Assembly (NCBI RefSeq): GCF_020097815.1
Contig: NZ_CP083663.1
Location: 2,604,001 to 2,668,000 of the forward strand
Source of the DNA: Haloprofundus salinisoli
GTDB lineage: Archaea > Halobacteriota > Halobacteria > Halobacteriales > Haloferacaceae
Reading direction: 5' to 3'
Length of the DNA: 64,000 bases
Under the pieces are notes generated by a model. It did no database searches. It saw only the letters and a list, made by a program, of their open reading frames with translations, and was not told the origin of the DNA. Positions 43,246-51,682 of the stretch are shown here, one piece after another (within the stretch, counting starts at the first letter, position 1; every line of letters begins with the position of its first letter). The translations under genes were made by a program, and so were the position numbers.

Positions 43246-45657
43246 TTAGAACAGTGACGCCGACCGAAGCGCCAGGAGTGCGCCGAACAGGCTAGCGTCG
43301 TCGTTGCTCGTGTCGTCGCCCGACGACGTGTCTGTCGTCGTCGGTTCCGACGTTGTCGTCTCTATCGGTTCCGACGTGGTCGGTTCCGACGTCGTCTCGT
43401 TCGGCGTCGAAGTGGTCGTCTCCGTCGGTTCCGATGTCGTCGTGGGTTCCGATGTCGTCGTGGGTTCCGATGTCGTCGTGGGTTCCGATGTCGTCGTGGG
43501 TTCTGACGTTGTGGTCGGTTCCGACGTTGTCGTCTCAGTCGGTTCGGACGTCGTCGTCTCTATCGGTTCTGACGTCGTCGTGGTCGTGTCGTTCGGCGTC
43601 TCCGTCGGTTCCGGCGTCGCCGTCTCGTTGGGTGTCGAAGTGGTCGTGTCGTTCGGCGTCTCCGTCGGTTCCGACGTGGTCGGCGGCGTCTCCGTCGGCG
43701 TGTCGGACTGATCGCCGTCGCCGCCATCGCCGTTGTCTCCGTCGTCGCCGTCGTTGCCGTCACCATCGTCGTCGCCACCGCCGAACCAGTCGCCGATACC
43801 GCTGGAGTCGTCGTCACCATCGTCACCGTCGCCGCCGGCGTCGTCACCGCCGCCGCTTTCGGGCGTCTGTGTCGCCGTCGACGCGTTCGACTCGCTCGTG
43901 CCGTTCGCCCCGGTCCGGTTGCCGCCGTCGCCGGCGGTGGTCTCGTTTGACGCGTCCGGGGTGGGTGTCGGCGTCGGTGTCGCGGTCTCCGTGGTGTTGG
44001 CGTAGTCGGGTATCGACGGACCGCCGCCGTCGCCGCTGTCGCCGCCCACGTCCGCGAGGACGACGCCGCCGGCGGCGACGAACAGCAGAAGGCCGGCGAC
44101 GAACATGCCGCGCTGCATCACATTGGTCCCGCCGTCGGTGACGAGCCGGGTGTGCCGCCAGTAGAGGTCGTCGCCGACGCTGCCGATGGGACCGGGGAAC
44201 TCCGCGAGCAGTTCGAGTATCTCGCCGACGCCGAGCGCACCCGTGAGACACGCGACGCAGACGAACAGCAGCAGGCCGACAGGCGGGACGACGACCAACG
44301 AGAGCAGGTCGTTGCCGACGAGCGACGGGAGGATGAGGACGAGGGGGGCCGCGATGCCGATGGTTGCCAGACTCCGGAAGAGGCGGGCCTCCGAGACGGG
44401 GTCGAAGCCGACCTTCTTCGCGCTCCAAAGGTGAAAGAGGAACATCGTCCCGTAGCCGATACTGGTGGCGACGGCCGCCCCGCGCATGCCGAACTGCGGG
44501 ATGAGCGTGACGTTGAGCGCGACGTTGATGGCCGCCGCCGCGCCCGTCGCGGCAACCGGGAACTTCATCGTCCCGTTACCCTGCGCGACGGCGAGAATCG
44601 GGCGCGCGACGGCGAATCCGACCGTCCCCGGCAGGAGCAGGATGAGCGGGATGACCGCGTTGACGAACTCCTCACCGAGGTAGAGGGGGACGACGACCGG
44701 TGCGAGCGCCGCGAGACCGAGCGCCATGATACCCGTAAACAGCAGCGTGTAGCGCGTCGTCTGCGCCGTGAGTTTCGAGATTCGCTCGGTCTGCCCTTTC
44801 GACCACATCTCGGAGGTAGAGTGGACGAACACCGTCTGGAAGGCGATGGGGGCGAACCAGAGGAACTCCGCGATGGCGAGCGCGCCCTTGTAGTGGCCGA
44901 CGACGGCGTTCGGTTCCCAGTACTGCAGCATCAGGATGTCGAGGTGGTACAGCGACATCATGAGCGCCATCAGTACGATGCTCATCCCGTTGAACGTCAG
45001 CATCTCGCGGCGCGGAAGCGTGTCGGGCGCACCCCGAAACACCGCCGAGAGCGACACCTGCTTGCCGACCAGCACCAGGCCGATGAGACCGACGACGATA
45101 CCGGAGACGAGGTGACCGAGCAGCGCGCCGAGGACGCCGTGGCCGAGGACGACAAGCGAGACGCCGATACCGATGAACAGAAGCGAGTCGAGAACCCGAA
45201 GGGGTTCCGAGTACTCTTCGAGACCGAACCCCATCAGCGTCCGGCGGGTGTACGCGCGGAACTGCGCGGCGACGACGAGTCCGGCGAGAACCGCCGCGTA
45301 CTGGACGAACGTGTCGCCGAACAGCACGCCGCCGATGCCGGTCTCGGCGATGACGAGCACCGCACCGCTCCCGATGACCGCGAGCACGATGGCGACGCGG
45401 AAGTAGAAGCCGACGACGGCGTCTTCCCAGTTCGGCGCGTTTCGGTCCTCGGCGATGTACTTGCGGACACCGTCGGTGACGCCGGAACTGACGAAGATCA
45501 TCAAAAGCGCGAACACGGAAAGCAGCGTCGTGTACGCGCCGACGTTCGCATCGCCGAGTTCGCGGTACAGAAGCGGCGTCGTCGCCGCGCCGATGATGAG
45601 CGTGGCGACGCGACTGCCGCCGACCGAGAGGATGCCTTTGAGGATCGACCGGTCCAT
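43246..45657 (-). CDS. oligosaccharide flippase with long Thr/Ser/Glu/Pro tail
   Basis: An 803-residue protein. Residues 1-500 are a 12-14 helix MOP-superfamily (Wzx/polysaccharide-biosynthesis) transporter that flips lipid-linked glycans: SVGGSRVATLIIGAATTPLL, then NGMSIVLMALMMSLYHLDIL, and AVAQGNGTMKFPV. An extra helix at about 517-540 leads to a tail of about 260 residues, predicted outside, with acidic Gly/Asp runs, at least eight NxS/T sequons, and tandem TTSEP/TTTSEP units encoded by 18-base repeats. It ends SLFGALLALRSASLF. It is flanked on both sides by beta-helix genes on the same strand. The tail is not part of the family. Confidence 0.88.
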   Translation of the reverse strand: MDRSILKGILSVGGSRVATLIIGAATTPLLYRELGDANVGAYTTLLSVFALLMIFVSSGVTDGVRKYIAEDRNAPNWEDAVVGFYFRVAIVLAVIGSGAVLVIAETGIGGVLFGDTFVQYAAVLAGLVVAAQFRAYTRRTLMGFGLEEYSEPLRVLDSLLFIGIGVSLVVLGHGVLGALLGHLVSGIVVGLIGLVLVGKQVSLSAVFRGAPDTLPRREMLTFNGMSIVLMALMMSLYHLDILMLQYWEPNAVVGHYKGALAIAEFLWFAPIAFQTVFVHSTSEMWSKGQTERISKLTAQTTRYTLLFTGIMALGLAALAPVVVPLYLGEEFVNAVIPLILLLPGTVGFAVARPILAVAQGNGTMKFPVAATGAAAAINVALNVTLIPQFGMRGAAVATSIGYGTMFLFHLWSAKKVGFDPVSEARLFRSLATIGIAAPLVLILPSLVGNDLLSLVVVPPVGLLLFVCVACLTGALGVGEILELLAEFPGPIGSVGDDLYWRHTRLVTDGGTNVMQRGMFVAGLLLFVAAGGVVLADVGGDSGDGGGPSIPDYANTTETATPTPTPTPDASNETTAGDGGNRTGANGTSESNASTATQTPESGGGDDAGGDGDDGDDDSSGIGDWFGGGDDDGDGNDGDDGDNGDGGDGDQSDTPTETPPTTSEPTETPNDTTTSTPNETATPEPTETPNDTTTTTSEPIETTTSEPTETTTSEPTTTSEPTTTSEPTTTSEPTTTSEPTTTSEPTETTTSTPNETTSEPTTSEPIETTTSEPTTTDTSSGDDTSNDDASLFGALLALRSASLF
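43427..43534. repeat. 18-base tandem repeats in the flippase tail
   Basis: Four almost identical units (43427-43444, 43445-43462, 43463-43480, 43481-43498; GGTTCCGATGTCGTCGTG) and two diverged ones follow each other. They encode six-residue TTTSEP-type units on the minus strand. The near identity at DNA level suggests recent slippage expansion. Confidence 0.85.
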
Positions 45658-45725
45658 CAGGTACTCACCGGATAGCGACGCGAGAGGCGTCCGGCAGGGG
45701 CGATGCTGTGGAGGCGCAGTGACAT
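45657..45725 (-). CDS. 22-codon leader mini-ORF coupled to the flippase
   Basis: ATG at 45725, about 30 bases after CTATAATAAT (rev. strand, 45751-45760), opens MSLRLHSIAPAGR... and ends with TGA overlapping the flippase ATG by one base (TGATG). GGTGA lies inside it about seven bases before the flippase start. This suggests a leaderless mRNA whose first codon belongs to the mini-ORF. Confidence 0.45.
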   Translation of the reverse strand: MSLRLHSIAPAGRLSRRYPVST

Positions 45726-45864
45726 GGTCGCCACTCGGCGCTCCGGGGTGATTATTATAGAGACGCTATGCGGGTGAGGCGTCGAAATTCGGGCAGTCGT
45801 AACCCGCCGACATCCGCGACCGGGGCGACCGCCGCGCCGACTGTTTAGTCCCCGTTACTCGTCG

Positions 45865-47514
45865 TTAGAACTCGTTGCCCCACGCGCGAAGGTCGTCTTC
45901 GGACTTGTCGTAGATGCCGTTGACGAGCGTATTCTGTTTGACGTAGGCGTCGCGGCTGGGTTCGTACAGATACAGCGCGTAATAACCGTCAGTCGATTCG
46001 GCGTACGTGCTCTCGACGCGGAGGCCGTCGCCGTAGTTACAGATGGGCCGTTCGCTCGCGAGGTACTCCCCGCCGTATATCATACAGTCGTCGCCGACGT
46101 TCTCGATAGCGCGGCGGTGGCCTACGCCGGTCTGGTCGACGGTCACCATCGAGAACCGCGCGTTGTCGCGCGCACAGAAGATACCCGAGCGTGCTCCCTC
46201 GTCGCCCACGTCGCCGGTTATCTTCACGCTCTCGCAGTTCACCCGCGCCGTCCGGGTAGTGTCGGTGAGTTTGATACCGTAGCCGCCGGGGGTGTTCATG
46301 TCGATGGCCGTGCGGTAGATGGTGGTCTCGCCCGCCTCCGGAGAGACGACGATACCGTGTTTCACCTTGTCACCGGCCATCGAGATACGGACGTCCTGAA
46401 TCCACGTCGACTCGCAGGTGTTCATCACCGTCAGCGCGTGTCCGTTGACCGACGGGATGCGAATATCGGTGTCGTGAACCGAGAGGTTCGCACCGTTTTC
46501 GAGGCGAATCGCCCGCTGGTTGACGTCCTGCGGGCGGTTGTCGTCGACGACGATGGTCGCGTTTCGGATCTCGCTCCCGTCGCCGCCGAGCCGGATGTTC
46601 GCGGTGTCGCTGTTCTTGTACAGGCCGCCGTCGACGACGATTTTCCCGGTCCCGCCGGAGGCGTACAGGCCGTTGTCGGGGAACGCGCCGAGTTCGCAGT
46701 CCTTGAACGTCAGCTCGCCGCGGTTGTGGACGTTCGAGACGATGCCGCTCGGCCCTTTCCAGAGATTTCCGTCGTTGGGCGTCTCGTCGACCCACGCGCC
46801 GCCGCCGGGAGCGCGGAATCGCTCGACGATACCGACGCCGTCCGCGTCGGTGACGCAGAACCGACCCGGTCCCCACGTGCCGCTGTCGTGGTGGCCGACG
46901 ATGTCGATGTCGCGGACTTGCAGTCGCTTCGACGCGAGGGCGTCGATGACGCGGATACCCGTGTCGTCGGCGGTGAAGTCCACCTCGAACCCCTCGAATC
47001 GGATGTCGGCACCCGGGGCGTAGTGGACGCCCAGTCGGAAGAGCCGATACTGCGGTCCCTCGAACTCGTGGTAGTCCGCCGGAACGAGCGTCGCGTCGTT
47101 GCCGACGACGCCGAACTTCTCGAAGCCCGAGAACCGGAACTGTCGGTCCATCCGGTAGCGACCCGGCGGGAAGACGAGAAGCGTGTTGTCGCCGCGGAGA
47201 TTCTCCAGCACGTCGTTTATCGGCTGGTTGCCGGTGTTGTCGGCACCCGCTTCGACCACGTCGTACACGCGGTCGTACTCCGCGAAGAGGTCGGTCATGT
47301 CGGACGAAGACGCCGCGCCGACACCGGTGCCCAACCGGATACCGGCTCCGGCGACCCCCACGCCGAGAACGCCCTTGAGATAGCCACGTCGTGTTCGGTT
47401 CGTCGCATCGTCGTTCGATTCTACTGTCCCTTCGTTTCCGCAGACGTACGTATTGTTCGGCATAGTGTTTGACCCGTCGCACCCCCACTCATCCTCGAAA
47501 ACGGTGTTCGACAC
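45865..47514 (-). CDS. Tat-exported right-handed beta-helix protein 2
   Basis: Up to 549 residues from GTG 47514; an ATG at 47463 is the alternative start. A Tat-type signal (NRTRRGYLKGVLGVG) sits at about residues 39-60 from the GTG. The body is a beta helix with YDVVEAGADNTGN, GPQYRLFRLGVHY, HDSGTWGPG, CELGAFPDNGLY and TPGGYGIKL, shared with the protein at 41564 across the whole length. They are paralogues made by duplication around the flippase. A polysaccharide lyase, hydrolase or epimerase role is inferred from fold only. A mini-ORF ends four bases before the GTG. Confidence 0.83.
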   Translation of the reverse strand: MSNTVFEDEWGCDGSNTMPNNTYVCGNEGTVESNDDATNRTRRGYLKGVLGVGVAGAGIRLGTGVGAASSSDMTDLFAEYDRVYDVVEAGADNTGNQPINDVLENLRGDNTLLVFPPGRYRMDRQFRFSGFEKFGVVGNDATLVPADYHEFEGPQYRLFRLGVHYAPGADIRFEGFEVDFTADDTGIRVIDALASKRLQVRDIDIVGHHDSGTWGPGRFCVTDADGVGIVERFRAPGGGAWVDETPNDGNLWKGPSGIVSNVHNRGELTFKDCELGAFPDNGLYASGGTGKIVVDGGLYKNSDTANIRLGGDGSEIRNATIVVDDNRPQDVNQRAIRLENGANLSVHDTDIRIPSVNGHALTVMNTCESTWIQDVRISMAGDKVKHGIVVSPEAGETTIYRTAIDMNTPGGYGIKLTDTTRTARVNCESVKITGDVGDEGARSGIFCARDNARFSMVTVDQTGVGHRRAIENVGDDCMIYGGEYLASERPICNYGDGLRVESTYAESTDGYYALYLYEPSRDAYVKQNTLVNGIYDKSEDDLRAWGNEF

Positions 47515-47518
47515 CCCG

Positions 47519-47611
47519 TTATCGTGCCCCTAACGCGGCCATCCGTTTGGTTGGCGTGCAACGTTCGTGGAAACAATACAGAACAATCAGTTCTAATAGA
47601 CAGTCGTTCAT
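47519..47611 (-). CDS. 30-codon leader mini-ORF before beta-helix protein 2
   Basis: ATG at 47611 lies about 29 bases after GATTATCATC (rev. strand, near 47641). The frame starts MNDCLLELIVLYC and stops with TAA four bases before the GTG at 47514. No Shine-Dalgarno is visible. It supports the GTG as the true start of the beta-helix protein. Confidence 0.3.
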   Translation of the reverse strand: MNDCLLELIVLYCFHERCTPTKRMAALGAR

Positions 47612-47963
47612 CACTGTAGGTTTTAAGTACAGGTCGATGATAATCGGGGGTTAATCGGTGCTTACTAGCCGCCAAACCGGTAGCCGGCAGTAGGTGTAGT
47701 TCGACTCGCTGACGACGGTGGTCATTCCCGGTTTCGATCCGACGGCTCAGCGGGTTATGAGCCTGCTAAATCGGCTCTCGCGGTGTTTTTCCGCTGTTTG
47801 GAATAGTTCGTTGAATCGCGGCAACGAGCGGTCGAGAGTCGGCGGAGGTGGGTGAGGACCAGTGTTTGTGTTAAGACTCAGACAAATGTGATATAGTGTA
47901 GCTTTTATGACTCAACGTCGAGGGGTACGGTCTCCCATCGAACATCCTCGTCGGGGACGGTGG
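47612..47963. other. gene-free AT-richer interval
   Basis: No coding frame stands out. Besides the TATA element near 47641 there is an AT-rich GTGATATAGTGTAGCTTTTA at 47888-47907, promoter-like but facing no gene on either strand. Confidence 0.4.
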
Positions 47964-48713
47964 TCACGACTCGGGGTCGAAGCCGGGGGTGACGAGCGTG
48001 CTCTCGACGAGGGCTCCGGTGCCGCGGCGAAGCTGCTGTGAGACCGCAGACGGCGAGACGCCGAACCGGTCGGCCAACTCGTTCTGTGAACTCCGTCGCG
48101 GAACGTCGTAGTAACCCATCTCGTAGGCGGCGCGGAGCAGTCGTTGCTGGTCGTCTGTGAGACCGTACCGCGTCGCGCGGCTTCGGCCGTTCTCCGCGTC
48201 GGGGCTGTACAGTTGCCGGACGTGGAAGTCGACGTCGTTCTCGCGACAGCGGGCGCTCAACTCCGAGAGCGTCTTTCGACCGGGGAGGCGCATGCGGACG
48301 TGCCACCCGCCGCTGTTGTTCTCGGCCGCCATCACCGACGCGCCCAACGCCTCCGGAATCTGGGTCGGCCACCGCGCCGAGTCATCCAGTCCGATACGGT
48401 ACGTCCGGTGGTTCGACTCGACGCCGACGAGCGTCGGGTCGTCGACGGTCGGGTCGTCGACGAGTGCCCGCTCGAACGCGTCGTAATCGACGTTCGCGGC
48501 GGTGAAAAACAGCGTTCGTCGGCCGCGGTACGTCGTCTGTGACTGCGGTCGGACGGTCGCCTCGGAGGCGGCGTCCAGCGTCGGGCACAGCAGGATGGAG
48601 GGGTGTGCGAGATACGCTTCGACGACGAGGTCGTAGTGGTCCGTCCCGAGGTCGGACGCCGTCGGCGAGCCGTCGGTTCGCCGTTCGGAACGGTCGTCGG
48701 GGTCGCCGCCCAT
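47964..48713 (-). CDS. bacterio-opsin-activator-type HTH_10 regulator
   Basis: A 249-residue transcription regulator. The C-terminus is an HTH_10 domain: LTDDQQRLLRAAYEMGYYDV then SSQNELADRFGVSPSAVSQQ (about residues 185-240). The N-terminal 170 residues resemble the Bat-associated regulatory domain without a PAS or GAF sensor. The ATG at 48713 is preferred; GTG 48737 in frame is possible. A mini-ORF ends two bases upstream. Its target is unknown; it neighbours the glycan locus. Confidence 0.85.
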   Translation of the reverse strand: MGGDPDDRSERRTDGSPTASDLGTDHYDLVVEAYLAHPSILLCPTLDAASEATVRPQSQTTYRGRRTLFFTAANVDYDAFERALVDDPTVDDPTLVGVESNHRTYRIGLDDSARWPTQIPEALGASVMAAENNSGGWHVRMRLPGRKTLSELSARCRENDVDFHVRQLYSPDAENGRSRATRYGLTDDQQRLLRAAYEMGYYDVPRRSSQNELADRFGVSPSAVSQQLRRGTGALVESTLVTPGFDPES

Positions 48714-48715
48714 GC

Positions 48716-48814
48716 TCAGCGGCACGGGGCCGTCCACCTACGGAGACGGGACCTGCTCGTCGACGGTGTCACCGCCTTCGACGGCGCTGTCGTTGGGTGA
48801 GAGTGGACCCTCAT
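48716..48814 (-). CDS. 32-codon leader mini-ORF before the HTH_10 gene
   Basis: ATG at 48814 lies about 33 bases after GGATTTATCTG (rev. strand, near 48847). The frame begins MRVHSHPTTAPSK and its TGA is two bases before the regulator's ATG. No strong Shine-Dalgarno precedes the main start, so the regulator may depend on re-initiation. Confidence 0.35.
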   Translation of the reverse strand: MRVHSHPTTAPSKAVTPSTSRSRLRRWTAPCR

Positions 48815-48942
48815 ACTAGCGGAGTACTGGGGTCGGGAGTCAGATAAATCCAGAGCTCCGTTTCGACTGTTGCTTCCCGAAGAGCGGCTTTAGCAACGAG
48901 ATAAGCCGACACACGGCGGTCGTCACAGCCGACCTTCGTGCG

Positions 48943-49491
48943 TTATCGTCGTAACCGCTCGGAAGTCGGCCGAGGCCCCCGGCGTCGCTCCGCGACGAAC
49001 AGTCCGAGGGCGACGAGACAGACGAGCAGTTCGACCGGGAACGACGCCGAGGAGAAGTAGTGGAGAACGTACCCCTCCGAGAGGAACGGCACCGCCGACA
49101 GCAGCGTATCGGTGTACCCCGGTACCGACCCGTCGGCCATGGGATTCGACCAGTGCGTCAGCGGCCATCCCAGCATTCCGGCGGCGTGCGCTCCGCGCCC
49201 GTCGAGCGTCAACTGGAGGAGGTCGGCACCGAGATGCGAGAGCCATCCGGCGGCGAAGGCGACACCCGCTCGACTGGCGGCCTCGCCGACGGCGACGTGT
49301 AACGCCGCCCCGACGAGGACGAGACCGAAGAGCGAGTGCGAGACGGTCTGGTAGGCGGGCAGGACGCCGGCGAGTCCGAGCGACTTGTCGACGACGTCGG
49401 GGAGCGCGGTGCCCAGCAGACACCACCCCAGCGCGAGGCGGGCGCGGACGCCGAGGAGGTAGCCGAGGGCGAGATGGGCGGGGAACCACAT
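48943..49491 (-). CDS. DUF457-like membrane protein
   Basis: A 182-residue protein with four or five membrane helices. The pattern PAHLALGYLLG, LPDVVDKSLG, SHSLFGLVLV and LSHLGADLLQL matches the DUF457/YdjM-type protein at 34058 at the same spacing, though overall similarity is low. The ATG at 49491 is chosen because CTATAAGC (rev. GCTTATAG) lies 28 bases upstream; the frame also runs to a TTG at 49503. It is presumed a metal-dependent membrane hydrolase. Confidence 0.8.
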   Translation of the reverse strand: MWFPAHLALGYLLGVRARLALGWCLLGTALPDVVDKSLGLAGVLPAYQTVSHSLFGLVLVGAALHVAVGEAASRAGVAFAAGWLSHLGADLLQLTLDGRGAHAAGMLGWPLTHWSNPMADGSVPGYTDTLLSAVPFLSEGYVLHYFSSASFPVELLVCLVALGLFVAERRRGPRPTSERLRR

Positions 49492-49726
49492 TGGATTCGG
49501 CAAATCCGTTCCCCTCTATAAGCGTGCGGATTCGCCCCGGTTGGTAACGAGAGTCCGACAGACCACGACGTTCGACGGAGGACAGCTCCGCCCGGCGCGG
49601 CCGCTCGGGGACTAAAAATTCCGCAGAGCGCGTGAACGACGTGTACCCCTACCCGCGTTCCCGACACCCTGCGGTCTGTATCATCGCATATGAACAACCA
49701 GAATATAAACGTGTGTCAGACGGGCG

Positions 49727-49909
49727 TCAGTCGTCCGCGTCTGCGGTCTTGATGTCTTCGAGTTTCGAGAGAAGGTCGTCGGTCGTCGCGTCGGAGTCGA
49801 ACGTCACTTTCCCGTCGTGGTCCTTCTCGTGGACGTTCACACCGTCATTCGCGTCGGCGTTGACGCTCTGGTCTCGCTGCTCGGATTCGTCGTAGCTACC
49901 AAAACCCAT
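49727..49909 (-). CDS. small acidic haloarchaeal protein (DUF5786-like)
   Basis: A 60-residue protein beginning MGFGSYDESEQRDQ, with VNVHEKDHDGKVTF and an acidic helical end (DDLLSKLEDIK). I recall the family as DUF5786, restricted to haloarchaea. TTTTGTATCGG about 28 bases before the ATG fits a leaderless transcript. The function is unknown. Confidence 0.82.
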   Translation of the reverse strand: MGFGSYDESEQRDQSVNADANDGVNVHEKDHDGKVTFDSDATTDDLLSKLEDIKTADADD

Positions 49910-49971
49910 ACTTCCAACTCCCGACACCGATACAAAACAGGTACGATACGCCGGAGTTCGTGTCAGGCTCG

Positions 49972-50526
49972 TCAGTCGTCGGCCGGCGCTTTCTTGGCTT
50001 TGTCGGCGAACTTCTCTCTGACCTTCCTGATCTTCGGTTCGGCGTTGAACGTGCAGTAGGCGTCGCCGGGGTTCTTCTCGTAGTAGTCCTGGTGGTACTC
50101 CTCGGCGACGTAGAACTCGCCGAGCGGTTCGATCTCGGTGACGATGGGGTCCTCGAACGCGCCCTCGGCTTCCAGTTCCTCGACGAACGCCTCCACGAGT
50201 TTCCGCTGCTCGTCGTCGTGGTAGTACACCGCAGAGCGGTACTGCGTACCGACGTCGGGGCCCTGCCGGTTGAGCGTCGTCGGGTCGTGGACGGTGAAGA
50301 ACACCTGTAGGAGGTCCTCGTATCCCAGTTTCTCGGGGTCGTACTCAATCTGGACGACCTCGGCGTGGCCCGTGTTACCCGCGCAGACCTGTTTGTACGT
50401 CGGGTCCGCCACGTCGCCGCCGGTGTAGCCGGAGGTGGCTTCGAGGACGCCGTCGAGTTCCTTCATCGCGGCTTCGATACACCAGAAGCAGCCTCCGGCG
50501 AGCGTCGCCGTCTCTGTGTTGCTCAT
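49972..50526 (-). CDS. msrA: peptide-methionine (S)-S-oxide reductase
   Basis: A 184-residue MsrA repairing oxidised methionine. The catalytic Cys is in GGCFWCIEA (residues 11-19), followed by GYTGGDVADPTYKQVCAGNT, GHAEVVQIEYDP and EYHQDYYEKNP. The length is standard. CTTAACGCG about 26 bases upstream suggests a leaderless mRNA. No msrB lies next to it. Confidence 0.96.
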   Translation of the reverse strand: MSNTETATLAGGCFWCIEAAMKELDGVLEATSGYTGGDVADPTYKQVCAGNTGHAEVVQIEYDPEKLGYEDLLQVFFTVHDPTTLNRQGPDVGTQYRSAVYYHDDEQRKLVEAFVEELEAEGAFEDPIVTEIEPLGEFYVAEEYHQDYYEKNPGDAYCTFNAEPKIRKVREKFADKAKKAPADD

Positions 50527-50602
50527 GGACGGAGGTAGGGGCGCGACGCGTTAAGATGCTACGGAATCGGGGGTCCGACGGGAGGTCCGCGACGATGCGT
50601 CG

Positions 50603-51451
50603 TCACTCGTTCAGTCGCGCCATCTCCTCGTCGGAGAGGTCGATGTGGGTGGCAGCGACGTTGTCGTGGAGGTGCTCGACGCTGGAAGTGCCCGGAATCG
50701 GGAGCATGACGTCCGAGCGATGGAGCAACCACGCGAGCGCGATCTGCTGCGCCGTCGCGTCGTGAGCGTCGGCGATGTCGTCGACGGCGTCGGCTTTGTC
50801 TCCGAGGTCGCCCGCGCCGAGGGGGTACCACGGGATGAAGCCGATACCGGCGTCCTCGCAGGCCGCTAAGACGTCTTCCTGTTCGCGGTCGCCGATGTTG
50901 AATCGGTTCTGGACGGTGGCGATATCGACGATGTCGCGGGCGGTGTCGAGCTGCTCGACGGAGACGTTGCTGAGGCCGACGTGGCCGATTTTCCCCTCGT
51001 CCTTCAGCTCGGCCAGCGCCTGTACGGAGTCCTCGAAGCCGACGTCGGGGTCCGGGCGGTGGAGCTGGTAGAGGTCGATGCTGTCGACGCGGAGGCGGTC
51101 GAGACTTCCCAGAATCGCGTTCCGGAGGTAGTCGGGGTCGCCGTTGGGTAGCCAGTCGCCGTCCTCGTTCCGCAGAAGGCCGCCCTTGGTGGCGACGACC
51201 AGATCGTCGGGGTACGGATGCAGCGCCTCGCCGATGAGTCGTTCGCTGACGGCCGGGCCGTAGGAGTCGGCGGTGTCGACGAAGTCGGTGCCCGTCGCGA
51301 TGACCTCGTGGAGCACGCGGTGGGCCTCCTCGGTGTCGTCGGGTTCGCCGATGATGTCGTCGCCGGTGAGGCGCATCGCGCCGTAGCCGAGTCGATGAAC
51401 GGTGAGCTCGCCGCCGATGTCGAACGTGTCGCTTAGATTTTCGACCGTCAT
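50603..51451 (-). CDS. aldo/keto reductase
   Basis: A 282-residue TIM-barrel NADPH oxidoreductase. The tetrad is visible: Asp in DTADSYG, Tyr in SYGP, Lys in VVATKGGL and His in LYQLHRPDP. IPGTSSVEHLHDN near the end matches the NADPH-binding loop. The substrate is unknown. Same strand as msrA, 76 bases apart. Confidence 0.92.
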   Translation of the reverse strand: MTVENLSDTFDIGGELTVHRLGYGAMRLTGDDIIGEPDDTEEAHRVLHEVIATGTDFVDTADSYGPAVSERLIGEALHPYPDDLVVATKGGLLRNEDGDWLPNGDPDYLRNAILGSLDRLRVDSIDLYQLHRPDPDVGFEDSVQALAELKDEGKIGHVGLSNVSVEQLDTARDIVDIATVQNRFNIGDREQEDVLAACEDAGIGFIPWYPLGAGDLGDKADAVDDIADAHDATAQQIALAWLLHRSDVMLPIPGTSSVEHLHDNVAATHIDLSDEEMARLNE

Positions 51452-51682
51452 AGAGGGACAGACGGCCGCGAAACAGTAGCCTCTTGTGGCACCGGCACTC
51501 TCGCCGCCGGCCGCCCCGAGACGACCACGACGCTTGCCTCCCCCGTCGCCGAGGACGTCGACCGACTCGTGGAGAACGACGAGACGGCGGCGTTCCGGAA
51601 TCGAGTTGAGACCTGAACAACCGGTCGTCGACGCACCACGAGTCGGACGCCGAGCGGTCGGCCCGGGGAGGTCCCCGGCCGC

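Noticed and set aside
43427-43534. CRISPR-like regular repeats
   Set aside because: The 18-base units are contiguous with no spacers and encode in-frame TTTSEP units of the flippase tail.
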